Below, one piece after another: positions 15,451-23,834 of a DNA stretch of 29,443 bases. The stretch's first letter is position 1. Every line of letters starts with the position of its first letter. Source of the stretch: an uncultured Prevotellaceae bacterium. Its GTDB lineage: Bacteria; Bacteroidota; Bacteroidia; Bacteroidales; Muribaculaceae. The notes below the pieces were generated by a model. That model was given only the letters and a program-made list of their open reading frames with translations. It was not told the origin of the DNA and made no database searches. Position numbers and translations under genes: made by a program. The stretch is from positions 1 to 29,443 of the forward strand of contig CAMYCE010000016.1 of assembly GCA_947254205.1 (NCBI GenBank), read 5' to 3'.

Positions 15451-16344
15451 TTATTGCTGTTGCTTGAGAAGCAGGTTATATTCGGGCGGAGTGATGAGTA
15501 GCACTCCAATGTCGAGACCATCGTTGTCGATATAGGTGTATTTAATAGCCTTTTGCTCAGTTACAATGGCTCGATACAGGCTGTTGATGGCTACTTGTCG
15601 CTCAAAGGTTTCGCTCCAGTGCTGGCGCATGACTTGCACAAAGGCAGGCACATTGATGGTCTTGGCATGGGTGTAGGGTATCACTATTTCCATTTCAACA
15701 GTGGTGGAGTCGCCCGAAAGTTTAATGTTGTCGAGATATTCGTTTTTGTAAATGGGCAGACGATGCTTTTTGAGCACCTTTTGGGCAGCTTCGACATAGT
15801 GGCTCACCAAGGCGATTGGCAAAGCGTTGCTCTTGATTTTCATGCCAGTGCTTAGCACCCAGCCCACCACGTTGGCATTGCCATGGCGATGTGCTTGAAT
15901 CACAAGATAGGTTGAGAAGCCCACATTGAAACTCATGGCGGTGCAATGATAGGTTGATTGCCCTTGTTGCTTGTCGAAATGCACGCGCTTGGCAGGGTGG
16001 TTGACAAATGTGGTGTCGGCAATTGCCGAAAAATGGGTTGCACTGTGGGCAAAAGGGTCGTTTCGCTCTACAATTTGCTGTTTTAAGTATTCTTGGGGAT
16101 TGAAAGCTCCCTCAAGGCAATCAACTCTCGCCAGTTCCAAAATGTGGTGATTGGCATCGTTGCGATAGAGCAAGGCGCGGGCGCCCACTTCGCGCAAAGC
16201 CCCAGCATCATTATTCACCCACCAGCTATCGTCGGGGGTGGTGATTGCAAAGTAGTCGTTGTCGATTGTTGCAGCCCTGCTCATGCCAAAAATGGCTGCG
16301 AGCAGTAGCAGCGTGAGAGTTGTGTATGTTCTGATCATGCCCAT
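15451..16344 (-). CDS. secreted hypothetical protein
   Basis: The open frame reaches 16407, but its first ~20 codons come from the end of the palindromic repeat (two tandem terminal repeats). The natural start is ATG 16344 or 16338, which opens a good signal peptide (MIRTYTTLTLLLLAAIFGMSRA). The mature part (~270 aa) begins IDNDYFAITTPDDSWW and contains a repeated idea of YHCTAMSFNVGFSTYLVIQAHR, suggesting a periplasmic alpha/beta domain similar to those found in stress-related lipoproteins. I do not recognise a family. It is the first gene of the operon with the Smr and EFR1 genes. The likely promoter (16576-16583) lies on the far side of repeat copy 2, giving a ~220-nt structured 5' UTR. 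Confidence 0.75.
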   Translation of the reverse strand: MGMIRTYTTLTLLLLAAIFGMSRAATIDNDYFAITTPDDSWWVNNDAGALREVGARALLYRNDANHHILELARVDCLEGAFNPQEYLKQQIVERNDPFAHSATHFSAIADTTFVNHPAKRVHFDKQQGQSTYHCTAMSFNVGFSTYLVIQAHRHGNANVVGWVLSTGMKIKSNALPIALVSHYVEAAQKVLKKHRLPIYKNEYLDNIKLSGDSTTVEMEIVIPYTHAKTINVPAFVQVMRQHWSETFERQVAINSLYRAIVTEQKAIKYTYIDNDGLDIGVLLITPPEYNLLLKQQQ

Positions 16345-16356
16345 GTTGTGTATGTG

Positions 16357-16380
16357 AACCCCAAATTGGTCATTAGGGTT
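16357..16380. repeat. isolated terminal repeat of the MITE-like family
   Basis: AACCCCAAATTGGTCATTAGG is a variant of the terminal sequence of the palindromic repeat, standing next to the end of copy 2 in the same orientation. It may be a remnant of a second copy or of a nested insertion. Confidence 0.7.
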
Positions 16381-16381
16381 A

Positions 16382-16567
16382 AACCCCAATCGGTCATTAG
16401 GTCGCAATAAGAAAATATCTTAGGCTTTTCCTTGCCTTTGCCATTTATTTTGGTTCTTTTTGACTGTTTTTTCGGTTGTTTAGCCCGCTAAACGCCCTCA
16501 AAATCAATCAAAAACTCCTCAAAATAAATTGTCAAATACAAAGAAACCTAATGACCGATTTGGGTTA
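16382..16567. repeat. MITE-like palindromic repeat, copy 2 (inverted)
   Basis: The same unit as copy 1 in opposite orientation, with ends AACCCCAATCGGTCATTAGG and CCTAATGACCGATTTGGGTT and central hairpin TTTAGCCCGCTAAA. One arm reads CTCCTC in place of the arm in copy 1 that completes the 19-bp pairing, a change shared with copy 3. Two subtypes therefore exist in this window. It sits directly upstream of the secreted-protein operon. Confidence 0.85.
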
Positions 16568-16575
16568 AAACGTGA

Positions 16576-16583
16576 CGAAGTTA
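16576..16583 (-). promoter_or_regulatory. possible promoter upstream of repeat copy 2
   Basis: TAACTTCG on the minus strand (one mismatch to TAnnTTTG), the same octamer as before rnz. It is the only promoter-like element I see between the GHL10 gene and the operon at 16344. Confidence 0.3.
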
Positions 16584-16598
16584 CAAAAAATTGTAGAC

Positions 16599-16646
16599 AA
16601 TTACCTCTTTTTAGGGAGCTTGTGGCAACGTCCCTGAAAAGAGGTG
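16599..16646 (-). terminator. terminator-like hairpin after the GHL10 gene
   Basis: CCTCTTTTTAGGGA pairs with TCCCTGAAAAGAGG around a 13-nt loop, about 25 bp after the hydrolase stop codon. The following T tract on the minus strand is interrupted. Confidence 0.55.
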
Positions 16647-16673
16647 ATTGAAATGGCATGGGCGATGAGAAAT

Positions 16674-18995
16674 CTACTTGTTGAGCATGCTGTTGATGAG
16701 TGTGGTCACGTCGGTCACATTCAGCACGCCATCGCCGTTGAGGTCGCCCTTGGCGAGATTGGCAGGGCTTGTGCCCAAAATCATGTTGATGAGAGCCGAG
16801 GCATCGTTCATGTCGATTTTACCATCGCCTGTGATGTCGCCTTTAATCGTCTCGCCTGCACTATAGGTGAAGCTGATGATGTCGCCAAAGGCAGTCGACT
16901 TGTTGATACCATCAATGAGGTAGGTCGATTTGGTGCGGGCATAGTAGGTTTTGCCATCTTGCATCAATTTGCCATCAACCTTGATTTCCTCGGCTGGCAA
17001 GGTGGTTTGTGTGGCTCCATTTTTCAGCGTCTGCATGAAGCGAGTGCGTCCCCACACGGTGCTCGACGATGAAATTTCGATGAGCTGTGTGTTGGCCCAC
17101 GATTGTGGTTTGATTTCAACATGAGAGCCACGCTTGAGCACGCCACCATGGGTGGGGGTGACAAATGTGCTGGCCACGCGGGGCATGTTGATTTGTCGTG
17201 TTGTGCTCACCCCCGAGCTGTAGCCCGAGGCACTGGCAAGCACTCTCCAATATTGCTTTTCAGAGTTTCCCAACTTGGAGAGTTGAGTGGCTGGTAGCAT
17301 GGTTTGAGTGGTGGTGACACGCTCAATCATGTTGCTCATGTCGGCATTGTTGCTCAATTCCACGATATAGCGTGTGGCGCCGTCAACTTTGTTCCATGAG
17401 AAGTTAAAATTTTTTTTGGCCGATGAAAAATTATCTTCGGGAGCCACGAGCGAAGGGGAGGGCAGTTGTGGGAGATTTTCAGAAAAAGCAGGTGCATATT
17501 CGTTGCCCACACGGTCAACCACACACACTGCATAGAGCCAACCCTCGCCTGCAACTTTGGCTGGAAGCTCAAATCGTGGGCTATAGCTCATGCCCATCAA
17601 GTATTGAGACTGGTTGATGGCGATGCCTGCATCGGCATTGCAGGGGAAGGCATAGATGGAGTAGCGCACGCCCTCAAAGCCTTTCCAAGAGAGCAGGTTG
17701 CCCGATTTTTCGATATGGGTCACTTTGCCGGGGGCGTTGCCTTGTTTCCAACTCATGGCAGGTGGCAGGGCAGGTTGCGTGAACACAGTGGCTTTGAGGT
17801 GGGCTGCCAGTGACTTGGGAGCCATGGCATAGAGATACTTGCAAGAGTAGTAAATAGCGCCGGGGTTGCCATCAACGCTCGATGTGCGGTTGAGCTGGGT
17901 TTGGTTGGCATATTCGGCATAGGCTGTGGCATTGCTATTCTTGGTGATGCTTGAAATCGACGATGAGATATAGGCATGTCGGTTAAACTTGGCAGCCACT
18001 TTGTTCCACCATGGGGTGATGGTGGCATAGTTGGCAGTGGCACCTATTTTCCAATACACCTGTGGCGAAATGTAGTCGATAGTTTGACTGCTTATCCATG
18101 CCAGAGGGTCGCTAAAGATGCCGTTGTATTGCCAGTCGCCAGTGCCCGAGGGGCAAGGATCCACGCCATATTTGTCGGCAACGCTTTTGCTGGTGGCAGC
18201 CACGCCGGCAGGCGAGATGCCAAAGCGCACATAGGGCTTGGTGTCTTGTATCATGTCGTAGACGGCCTTGACCATGCGGTTCACATTGGCACGTCGCCAG
18301 TCGCCAAGGCTCATGCCCGATTTTGCATCTTTCCATTCCTGATAGTCGCCAGCAGTCTCGTTGCTTGGAATGCCATTGGGATAGAAATAGTCGTCATAGA
18401 GAATGCCATCAACATCATAGTTTGTAATCACCTCTTTGCACACGTTCACGATGCGATCGATTGTCCATTGATGAGCAGGGTTGAGAATCACATTCTTTCC
18501 ATAGCTGAGCAGGTGCCCACTGGCTTTCAACTGCTTGTCTTGCTCAGTGTTCCAGTCGCTACCAGTTGAGAAACGGTAGGGGTTGATCCACGCATGGCAC
18601 TCCATGCCTCGCTTGTGGCACTCCTCGACCACAAATTGCAATGGGTCGTAGTTGGGTGCTTGTCCACGCGTGCCGGTGAGGTAGCTCGACCATGGCTCAT
18701 AGCTCGATTTATACATGGCATCGCACATGGAGCGCACTTGAAAATTCACAGCATTGAAGTTGTTGTTTTTCAACGAGTCGAGAAGGCGTGTCATGGCTGC
18801 CTTTTGCGCCTCGCCATTCATGCTACACAACTCGCTGCCATTCACATCTCTTGGCCAATCGAGAGCCCACACGGTTGCAACCCATGCCGATCGAAATTCA
18901 CGCTTGGGCATGGTGTAGCTATCGGCTTGAGCAGCCAATGCACTGCCAAGCAACGCAATCAAGAGCAGATTGCAAAGAACTGAAAATTTCTTCAT
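16674..18995 (-). CDS. GHL10 family glycoside hydrolase with dockerin-like C-terminus
   Basis: 773 aa, exported (signal peptide LLLIALLGSALAAQA, residues ~10-24). Residues ~30-400 are a GHL10/DUF187 (PF02638) TIM barrel: REFRSAWVATVWALDWP, NFNAVNFQVRSMCDA, CHAWINPYRF, DGILYDDYFYP, VRFGISPAG and YISPQVYW. Relatives such as YngK and DigH act on peptidoglycan-derived or other glycans; the substrate here is unknown. Residues ~420-710 contain beta-sandwich (Fn3-like) repeats. From 718 to the end two calcium-loop repeats, GDITGDGKIDMND and GDLNGDGVLNVTD, form a dockerin type I-like domain. The GHL10 core is typical; the dockerin-like end is the odd part. The -7 element TATCTTTG is at 19040-19047. 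Confidence 0.92.
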   Translation of the reverse strand: MKKFSVLCNLLLIALLGSALAAQADSYTMPKREFRSAWVATVWALDWPRDVNGSELCSMNGEAQKAAMTRLLDSLKNNNFNAVNFQVRSMCDAMYKSSYEPWSSYLTGTRGQAPNYDPLQFVVEECHKRGMECHAWINPYRFSTGSDWNTEQDKQLKASGHLLSYGKNVILNPAHQWTIDRIVNVCKEVITNYDVDGILYDDYFYPNGIPSNETAGDYQEWKDAKSGMSLGDWRRANVNRMVKAVYDMIQDTKPYVRFGISPAGVAATSKSVADKYGVDPCPSGTGDWQYNGIFSDPLAWISSQTIDYISPQVYWKIGATANYATITPWWNKVAAKFNRHAYISSSISSITKNSNATAYAEYANQTQLNRTSSVDGNPGAIYYSCKYLYAMAPKSLAAHLKATVFTQPALPPAMSWKQGNAPGKVTHIEKSGNLLSWKGFEGVRYSIYAFPCNADAGIAINQSQYLMGMSYSPRFELPAKVAGEGWLYAVCVVDRVGNEYAPAFSENLPQLPSPSLVAPEDNFSSAKKNFNFSWNKVDGATRYIVELSNNADMSNMIERVTTTQTMLPATQLSKLGNSEKQYWRVLASASGYSSGVSTTRQINMPRVASTFVTPTHGGVLKRGSHVEIKPQSWANTQLIEISSSSTVWGRTRFMQTLKNGATQTTLPAEEIKVDGKLMQDGKTYYARTKSTYLIDGINKSTAFGDIISFTYSAGETIKGDITGDGKIDMNDASALINMILGTSPANLAKGDLNGDGVLNVTDVTTLINSMLNK

Positions 18996-19039
18996 TGAAT
19001 GTTATTGTATAAAATAGGGTTTGTCTAAATTTTCAGTTA

Positions 19040-19047
19040 CAAAGATA
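19040..19047 (-). promoter_or_regulatory. -7 element for the GHL10 hydrolase gene
   Basis: TATCTTTG on the minus strand, full match to TAnnTTTG, 45 bp upstream of the start codon. It shows that the hydrolase can be transcribed apart from the tatD-type gene that ends at 19111. Confidence 0.65.
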
Positions 19048-19110
19048 GTTTTTTCACTTACTTGTTTTATTAAAAATGGTTTAAAAATAATCAATAACAC
19101 TTAAAGTGAG

Positions 19111-19881
19111 TTAAATCGCAAAGAGCTGGTGGGCATTGTTGCTGGTTATTTCGTCCACTTCTTCGAGAGCAAGGTTGAGATGCAGGGCAATGCACCGGGC
19201 AATGAATGGAATGTTGGCACTCTCGTTGCGCTTGCCTCGATGGGGCACGGGGGCGAGATAGGGTGAGTCGGTTTCAAGCAAAATGCGGTTGATGCCCATG
19301 ATGGGCAACAGCGTTGAGATGTCGCTTTTCTTGAAAGTGACAATGCCATTCACGCCAAAATAGAAGTCGCCACGCTTGCGCAGTTGCTCGATGTTTTCGA
19401 TAGTGCCCGTGAAGCTGTGAAACACGCCACTTGGCAGTGGCTCGCCAAAGTTGTCGAGCACAGCAAGGCATTCTTCCATGCCATTGCGACAGTGCATGAT
19501 AAAGGGAATGTTGGTCTCTTTGCACCAGTGCAATTGGGTGTCGAGAGCCTCCATTTGCTGGTCGCGCATGTGCTGTTCCCAATAGAGGTCGATGCCAATT
19601 TCACCAATAGCAACATAGCACTTGGCGTCTTGCATGAGCAAGCTGTGCAAGGCATGCAATTCCTCTTGGTAGTTGTCGTGCACCTCTTCGGGGTGCAGAC
19701 CTATGGTCATCGACACATAGCCGGGGTGGGCCTCGTGGGTGGCTTGCAAGCGTGGCAGGCTGGCAAGATTCTCATTGGGCATCACAATGTGGGTCACTCC
19801 TGCAGCTTGTGCTCGTGCAATGGCCTCGTGGCGGTCGGCATCAAACTCGGCACTATAAATGTGGCTGTGGCTATCGATCAT
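19111..19881 (-). CDS. TatD family metal-dependent hydrolase (DNase)
   Basis: 256 aa from ATG 19881. The longer frame starting at 19917 lies inside the preceding polyprenyl synthase gene and is not needed. The amidohydrolase-like TIM barrel shows the metal-binding motif SHSHIY near residue 5, GLHPEEVH, AIGEIGIDLYW (E and D ligands), FIMHCRNG, FHSFTG and LLETDSPYLAP with the last Asp. TatD proteins are 3'-5' DNases and may act in repair of oxidative damage or general quality control. The gene begins five bases after the stop of the polyprenyl synthase and is cotranscribed with it. Confidence 0.94.
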   Translation of the reverse strand: MIDSHSHIYSAEFDADRHEAIARAQAAGVTHIVMPNENLASLPRLQATHEAHPGYVSMTIGLHPEEVHDNYQEELHALHSLLMQDAKCYVAIGEIGIDLYWEQHMRDQQMEALDTQLHWCKETNIPFIMHCRNGMEECLAVLDNFGEPLPSGVFHSFTGTIENIEQLRKRGDFYFGVNGIVTFKKSDISTLLPIMGINRILLETDSPYLAPVPHRGKRNESANIPFIARCIALHLNLALEEVDEITSNNAHQLFAI

Positions 19882-19886
19882 GTGGC

Positions 19887-20864
19887 TTAGTGATTGCGCC
19901 CCACAAGGCTGTTGCAAAATGTGGTGAAAGCCTCTTTGCCCTCGGCACTCAACTTGGCTTGGTCGAGCGCATTGAGGGCGATAGCAGTGTAGCGAGCTAT
20001 TGCTTGCTCGGCTTGTGCACGCAGTTGCAGGCTGTTGTAGATGGCCGTCACGGCTTTCACCTTCTCATCGCGTGGTGCCTCGTTGCCTTGTTTGAGCCAA
20101 TATTGCAGTTGGGTGGCATCGTCGCCTTGTGCCTGTTCAAGTGCCCCGATGAGCAAAAATGTTTTTTTGTTGTTCATGATGTCACCACCAATTTCTTTGC
20201 CAAAGGTGCTCTCGTTGCCCCACACGTCGAGTAAGTCGTCTTGCAGTTGGAAAGCGAGCCCCAAGTTTTCGCCCATGGTATAGAGGGCTTGGGCATCTTG
20301 CTCGCTTGCACCTGCCACAATAGCTCCCATCTTGCAGGCACAACCCAGCAATACCGAGGTTTTGAGCCTTATCATCTCGATGTATTGTTCTACTGTCACG
20401 TTGCTCATCTGCTCAAAGTCCATGTCGTGCTGTTGCCCTTCATAGATTTCGATAGCCGTGCGATTGAAAAGCGCATTGATGGCTTCTTGTTTGCAAGGCT
20501 CTACTTGAGCAATGTGTTGGGCGGCCATGGTGAGCATGGCATCACCACTCAAAATGGCCACATTGCTATTCCACTTGCGGTGCACGGTTGGCTGCCCTCG
20601 GCGCACGTCGGCATTGTCCATCACATCGTCGTGCAGGAGAGTGAAATTGTGAAACAGTTCCAGCCCCACGGCACATTTCATGGCTTGCTCGATGTTGCCC
20701 CCCATGGCATCGCATGCCATGAGCACCAGCACGGGGCGTATGCGCTTGCCCCCCAGCGACATGGTGTAGGCAATGGGGGCATACAGGTTGGCAGGACTTT
20801 GTGGATAATGAATTGCTTTGATGGCGTGGTTCACGCGTTGCAGATATTGGTCGAGTGTGAGCAT
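19887..20864 (-). CDS. polyprenyl synthase (trans-isoprenyl diphosphate synthase)
   Basis: 325 aa. It condenses allylic diphosphates with isopentenyl diphosphate. Both Asp-rich motifs are present: D79-D80-V-M-D83 in LLHDDVMDNADVRRG and D209-D210-L-L-D213 in FQLQDDLLDVWG, together with GGKRIRP near 38-44, IYEGQQHDMDF and RLKTSVLL. The first motif is of the short DDxxD form, compatible with a C15-C20 or longer product; I cannot fix the chain length by eye. The substrate precursor pathway is represented at 25795 by ispH. It is the middle gene of lipoprotein - synthase - TatD, starting 24 bp after the lipoprotein stop. Confidence 0.95.
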   Translation of the reverse strand: MLTLDQYLQRVNHAIKAIHYPQSPANLYAPIAYTMSLGGKRIRPVLVLMACDAMGGNIEQAMKCAVGLELFHNFTLLHDDVMDNADVRRGQPTVHRKWNSNVAILSGDAMLTMAAQHIAQVEPCKQEAINALFNRTAIEIYEGQQHDMDFEQMSNVTVEQYIEMIRLKTSVLLGCACKMGAIVAGASEQDAQALYTMGENLGLAFQLQDDLLDVWGNESTFGKEIGGDIMNNKKTFLLIGALEQAQGDDATQLQYWLKQGNEAPRDEKVKAVTAIYNSLQLRAQAEQAIARYTAIALNALDQAKLSAEGKEAFTTFCNSLVGRNH

Positions 20865-20888
20865 GTTATCTTGTTGATGATTGAAAAA

Positions 20889-21215
20889 TTAGTGAGCGGA
20901 GGGTTGTGGCTTGCTCTTAAAGAGGCTCGCCGCCAAGCTTGGGGCTTGCTTCACGATGGCTTCTTGAAAAGCGCAATCAAAGTCATAGGCGGCAATTGAG
21001 TCGCCCTTGATGAGATATTCACTGCGCACAGCCACTGCATTTAAAATGCAACGTTGCATGGCAAAGGTGTCGGTTGGCTCAACCGCCATGAGCTCCTTGG
21101 CCGCTTGCGAGGCTCGCGCTTTGGCTTCGTCGCTATTGGGCGAAGTTTTTCCACAAGAAGCAAGTAGCAACACTCCAGCCAGCAGTGTTATTGAAAATGG
21201 AATTTTGAGTGCCAT
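20889..21215 (-). CDS. small lipoprotein, unknown function
   Basis: The open frame runs up to 21446, but the credible start is ATG 21215, giving 108 aa. This start is followed by a type II signal peptide with lipobox LLAS-C at Cys21, and the promoter element TAAATTTG (21245-21252) lies inside the longer frame. The mature part is short, charged and alpha-helical (SDEAKARASQAAKELMAVEP, YDFDCAFQEAIVKQ). The protein should be anchored in a membrane facing the periplasm. No family is recognised. It heads the operon with polyprenyl synthase and the TatD-like hydrolase, which does not by itself suggest a role. Confidence 0.8.
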   Translation of the reverse strand: MALKIPFSITLLAGVLLLASCGKTSPNSDEAKARASQAAKELMAVEPTDTFAMQRCILNAVAVRSEYLIKGDSIAAYDFDCAFQEAIVKQAPSLAASLFKSKPQPSAH

Positions 21216-21244
21216 TTGTTTTCTAAAACTTATTGAGATAGGTG

Positions 21245-21252
21245 CAAATTTA
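21245..21252 (-). promoter_or_regulatory. -7 element for the lipoprotein operon
   Basis: TAAATTTG on the minus strand, 30 bp before ATG 21215. It fixes the start of the lipoprotein gene downstream of the longest frame. Confidence 0.65.
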
Positions 21253-21416
21253 CACCAATTTATCTTCTTCCCCAAATTCACACTCGGCTTTTGATACACA
21301 GAAACCGAGAGTGAGACAAAAATGAATAACTGTAATTTTTTTGCGTTTTGAGTGGGGAAGTTGTCAAATAAAGCTAAAAATAAAGCATTTGCGAATGTTG
21401 TGTTGGGAGAGTGTGC

Positions 21417-21424
21417 TATTTTTG
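21417..21424 (+). promoter_or_regulatory. -7 element for the DUF2147 gene
   Basis: TATTTTTG fits TAnnTTTG; a TGTTG stretch about 17 bp upstream could be the -33 box. The start codon is 43 bp downstream. Confidence 0.6.
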
Positions 21425-21467
21425 TCCCTAAATCCAAAAAAAACACACAAATTCCTAAAAAGAAAAC

Positions 21468-21896
21468 ATGATGAAGAAATTACTATTGGCAATGATGATG
21501 CTCGTGTGCTCCGCTGTGGGCATGATGGGCCAGAATGTTGAGGCCGACAGGTTGATTGGCACCTATCTCACCGAGGGTGGCAAGGGCAAAGTGATGATTG
21601 AAAAAACGGGGGCAACCTATAGAGGCAAACTCGCATGGAGTGTAACTAAAGGTGCTCTCGACAAAAACAACCCCAATAAGGCCGACCGCTCCAAGCCACT
21701 GGTGGGCAAGGTTATTCTCTCGGGCTTTAAATATGCTGGTAAAGGCGTGTGGGACGGTGGAAAAATCTATGATCCCGAAAACGGCAAGACCTATAGTTGC
21801 AAAATCACTTTGAAAAAGAATGGAGACCTCACTGTGCGTGGTTTCATTGGTTTTTCGCTCTTGGGGCGCAACACCACTTGGAAAAGAGTGCGCTAA
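21468..21896 (+). CDS. DUF2147 family periplasmic protein
   Basis: 142 aa with a signal peptide (MMKKLLLAMMMLVCSAVGMMGQ). The mature part matches the DUF2147 fold, a small beta-barrel: LIGTYLTEGGKGKVMIEK, YRGKLAW, LVGKVILSGFKYAGKGVWDGGKIYDPENGKTYS and the terminal LTVRGFIGFSLLGRNTTWKR. Family members are exported proteins of unknown biochemical role; some are reported next to lipid or envelope genes. The stop codon overlaps an isolated terminal repeat of the palindromic family (21895-21913). The gene is convergent with the glycosyltransferase gene. Both ATG codons at 21468 and 21471 could be used. Confidence 0.9.
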   Translation: MMKKLLLAMMMLVCSAVGMMGQNVEADRLIGTYLTEGGKGKVMIEKTGATYRGKLAWSVTKGALDKNNPNKADRSKPLVGKVILSGFKYAGKGVWDGGKIYDPENGKTYSCKITLKKNGDLTVRGFIGFSLLGRNTTWKRVR

Positions 21897-21913
21897 ACCC
21901 CAATCGGTCATTA
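21895..21913. repeat. isolated terminal repeat of the MITE-like family
   Basis: AAACCCCAATCGGTCATTA matches the outer end of the palindromic repeat and begins within the stop codon of the DUF2147 gene. The rest of the unit is missing. Confidence 0.7.
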
Positions 21914-21943
21914 TTCAAAAAAAACGAAAGTTGGAGTGAGGGT

Positions 21944-22678
21944 TTATTTTTTGCGCAATCGGCACAACCCATACACAAAATAGAGACGTGGCAATAGCTT
22001 GCACTGGTTGAGCCAACTGTCGGTTTCTTTGATCACCTTGATGTTGTCGAGCAGTCCCATCGAGCGCGATGTGTTTGACACACCATGGGTGTCGAAAATA
22101 GCAACCGGCATGCCAGCATAGTGAAAGCGAAAGCCAGCAAGCCCCACTTGCTTGAAAAACTTGAAGTCGGCCGATAGCTTGTGGCTTGTGTCAAAGGGAT
22201 ATTGCAGCAACAATGCACGTCGAGCAAGTGCCGACTGATGGCAAAAGCACATGCGATGAGAGTTTTTGAAACGATGTGCCTTTTTGATTACTTCTTCTCC
22301 GTTGATTTCTTTGACAACATCGCCATATATCACGTCGCTGTGCCTGCCGGCCTCTTGCGAGAAAATTTGGGTGAGCACATGAGGGTGGGCAAAGCTGTCG
22401 CCTGCATTCATGAAAATCACCCACTCGCCTGTGCTCGCTTGCACGCCTTTGTTCATAGCGTCATAAATGCCATTGTCGGGCTCCGAAGCCCAGTGGGCGA
22501 TGCGGTGGCTATAGCTCTCAATGAGCTGTTGTGAGCCATCGTTGGAGTTGCCGTCGATCACGATATATTCAAGATTGGCATATTGTTGTGCAAGTACATT
22601 CTCGATAGTGACTTGCAAATCTTGCAAGACATTGCGACACACGGTGATAACGCTCACTTTGGGTGCTGTTGAATTCAT
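21944..22678 (-). CDS. GT2 family glycosyltransferase
   Basis: 244 aa, cytoplasmic GT-A fold. N-terminal nucleotide-sugar binding region KVSVITVCRN, then YIVIDGNSNDGS (first Asp motif), WASEPDNGIYDAMNKG and the DxD-like site FMNAGDSF. The later KLSADFKFFKQV region is typical of WcaE-like GT2 enzymes that build surface polysaccharides. There is no membrane segment; a basic C-terminus (CRLRKK) may touch the membrane. It starts 15 bp after the porQ stop and is probably cotranscribed with it, which could link it to glycosylation of cell-surface components. The sugar donor cannot be told from sequence alone. Confidence 0.92.
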   Translation of the reverse strand: MNSTAPKVSVITVCRNVLQDLQVTIENVLAQQYANLEYIVIDGNSNDGSQQLIESYSHRIAHWASEPDNGIYDAMNKGVQASTGEWVIFMNAGDSFAHPHVLTQIFSQEAGRHSDVIYGDVVKEINGEEVIKKAHRFKNSHRMCFCHQSALARRALLLQYPFDTSHKLSADFKFFKQVGLAGFRFHYAGMPVAIFDTHGVSNTSRSMGLLDNIKVIKETDSWLNQCKLLPRLYFVYGLCRLRKK

Positions 22679-22693
22679 GAGTGAAGGGGGGGC

Positions 22694-23740
22694 TTAGCGC
22701 ATTAGCTCGCCTATTGATGTGGTGAGGTTGAACATGAATGTGGTGGCACTGCTGTGGGGTTGGGCAAAGGCCACGCCAAAGCTCAAAGCACTCACTTTGA
22801 GGCCGGCTCCCAGTGAAAAGCCCGACAAGAAACTGCGGTGATAGGTTGCCATGTCGCTACGGGTTTTGTAGTTGTAGCCAATGCCAATGTAGAATTGGTC
22901 GGAGGGCACAAATTCGGCTCCCAGCACCAAGTGGCGCATGAGGTTGCTGCCCAACTTGTCGCGTTTCACAAGCTTTGAGTTGCTGTTGTTTTTGTCTTGT
23001 GGCTCATAGTAGGGGAGATGCCACTTGCGCAGGCCATAGGCCGTGATTGAGAGGCGAAAAGGGGCATTACTAAGCATTTGCGAGTAGCCCAGTTGAATGT
23101 CCCAAGGCAGATTGTCGCGCGTGTTGTTGAATTTCTTCACCTGTCCACCCAAGTTTTTGGCAACGATTGAGAGTGAGAGGTCGTTGTCGGGGTTATAATA
23201 GTTGATGCCCAAGTCGGCAGCAAGGGCGCCTGCACTAAACCGGGCATATTTTGATTGAATATACTTGAGGGTTGCGCCACCGCGCAGGTTTTCGGCGATG
23301 TCGTGAGAATAGGTGATATTAAACGCAATGTCGTTGGCACTGAAACTGCCTGTGGCATTGCCCTCGGCATCATAGCTCTTCATTGAGCCATAGCCAAAGT
23401 ATTGAATGCCCACCGATAGTGCTCCATGCTCGCTCACGCCTTGGCCATAGCGTGCACCCATGAATTGGGTTGAGCCAAAATATTTCATGTAGCTCAAGCC
23501 CACTTGACGGTTAAATTCGGGACCCAGCAAAGCAGGATTTTGCTCCACAAGGTTGATGTCGTCGTCGATGATGGTGATGTTGTGGCCGCCCAAGCCATAG
23601 ACGTGGGTCGAGGGACTGACGTTGAGAAATTGATAGGCCGTGGTGGTGCCGTCTTGCCCCTGTGCCGGCATGGCAATCAAAGCAAGTGCCATGGTGAGTG
23701 CAAGCAACAATATGGTGTTGTGATGTCGTGTAGTTGTCAT
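22694..23740 (-). CDS. porQ: type IX secretion system protein PorQ
   Basis: 348 aa from ATG 23740 (the longer frame begins at a TTG). A signal peptide (ILLLALTMALALIAMPAQGQ) precedes an outer-membrane beta-barrel of the PorV/PorQ type: YQFLNVSPSTHVYGLGG, DDDINLVEQNPALLG, LSYMKYFGSTQFMGARY, many alternating aromatic strands and a C-terminal strand ending LTTSIGELMR. PorQ works with PorZ, PorU and PorV in the attachment complex that processes T9SS cargo. In Bacteroidales porQ is often next to cmk and ispH, as here, though here it faces the other way. No other T9SS gene is in the window. Confidence 0.92.
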   Translation of the reverse strand: MTTTRHHNTILLLALTMALALIAMPAQGQDGTTTAYQFLNVSPSTHVYGLGGHNITIIDDDINLVEQNPALLGPEFNRQVGLSYMKYFGSTQFMGARYGQGVSEHGALSVGIQYFGYGSMKSYDAEGNATGSFSANDIAFNITYSHDIAENLRGGATLKYIQSKYARFSAGALAADLGINYYNPDNDLSLSIVAKNLGGQVKKFNNTRDNLPWDIQLGYSQMLSNAPFRLSITAYGLRKWHLPYYEPQDKNNSNSKLVKRDKLGSNLMRHLVLGAEFVPSDQFYIGIGYNYKTRSDMATYHRSFLSGFSLGAGLKVSALSFGVAFAQPHSSATTFMFNLTTSIGELMR

Positions 23741-23834
23741 GTCGTGAAAAAATAGCAAACTATTTCAATGTCTTATAACGAGAAACCAAGGCCACTTAGT
23801 ATAATGTGGGGTCAAAAAACGCTCGAAAAGGCAA

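Noticed and set aside
16345..16407. N-terminal extension of the secreted-protein gene
   Set aside because: Its codons are the terminal sequences of the palindromic repeat, and a proper signal peptide begins at 16344/16338.
21216..21446. 77-residue N-terminal extension of the lipoprotein frame
   Set aside because: It contains the -7 element and precedes a perfect lipoprotein signal peptide; not part of the gene.
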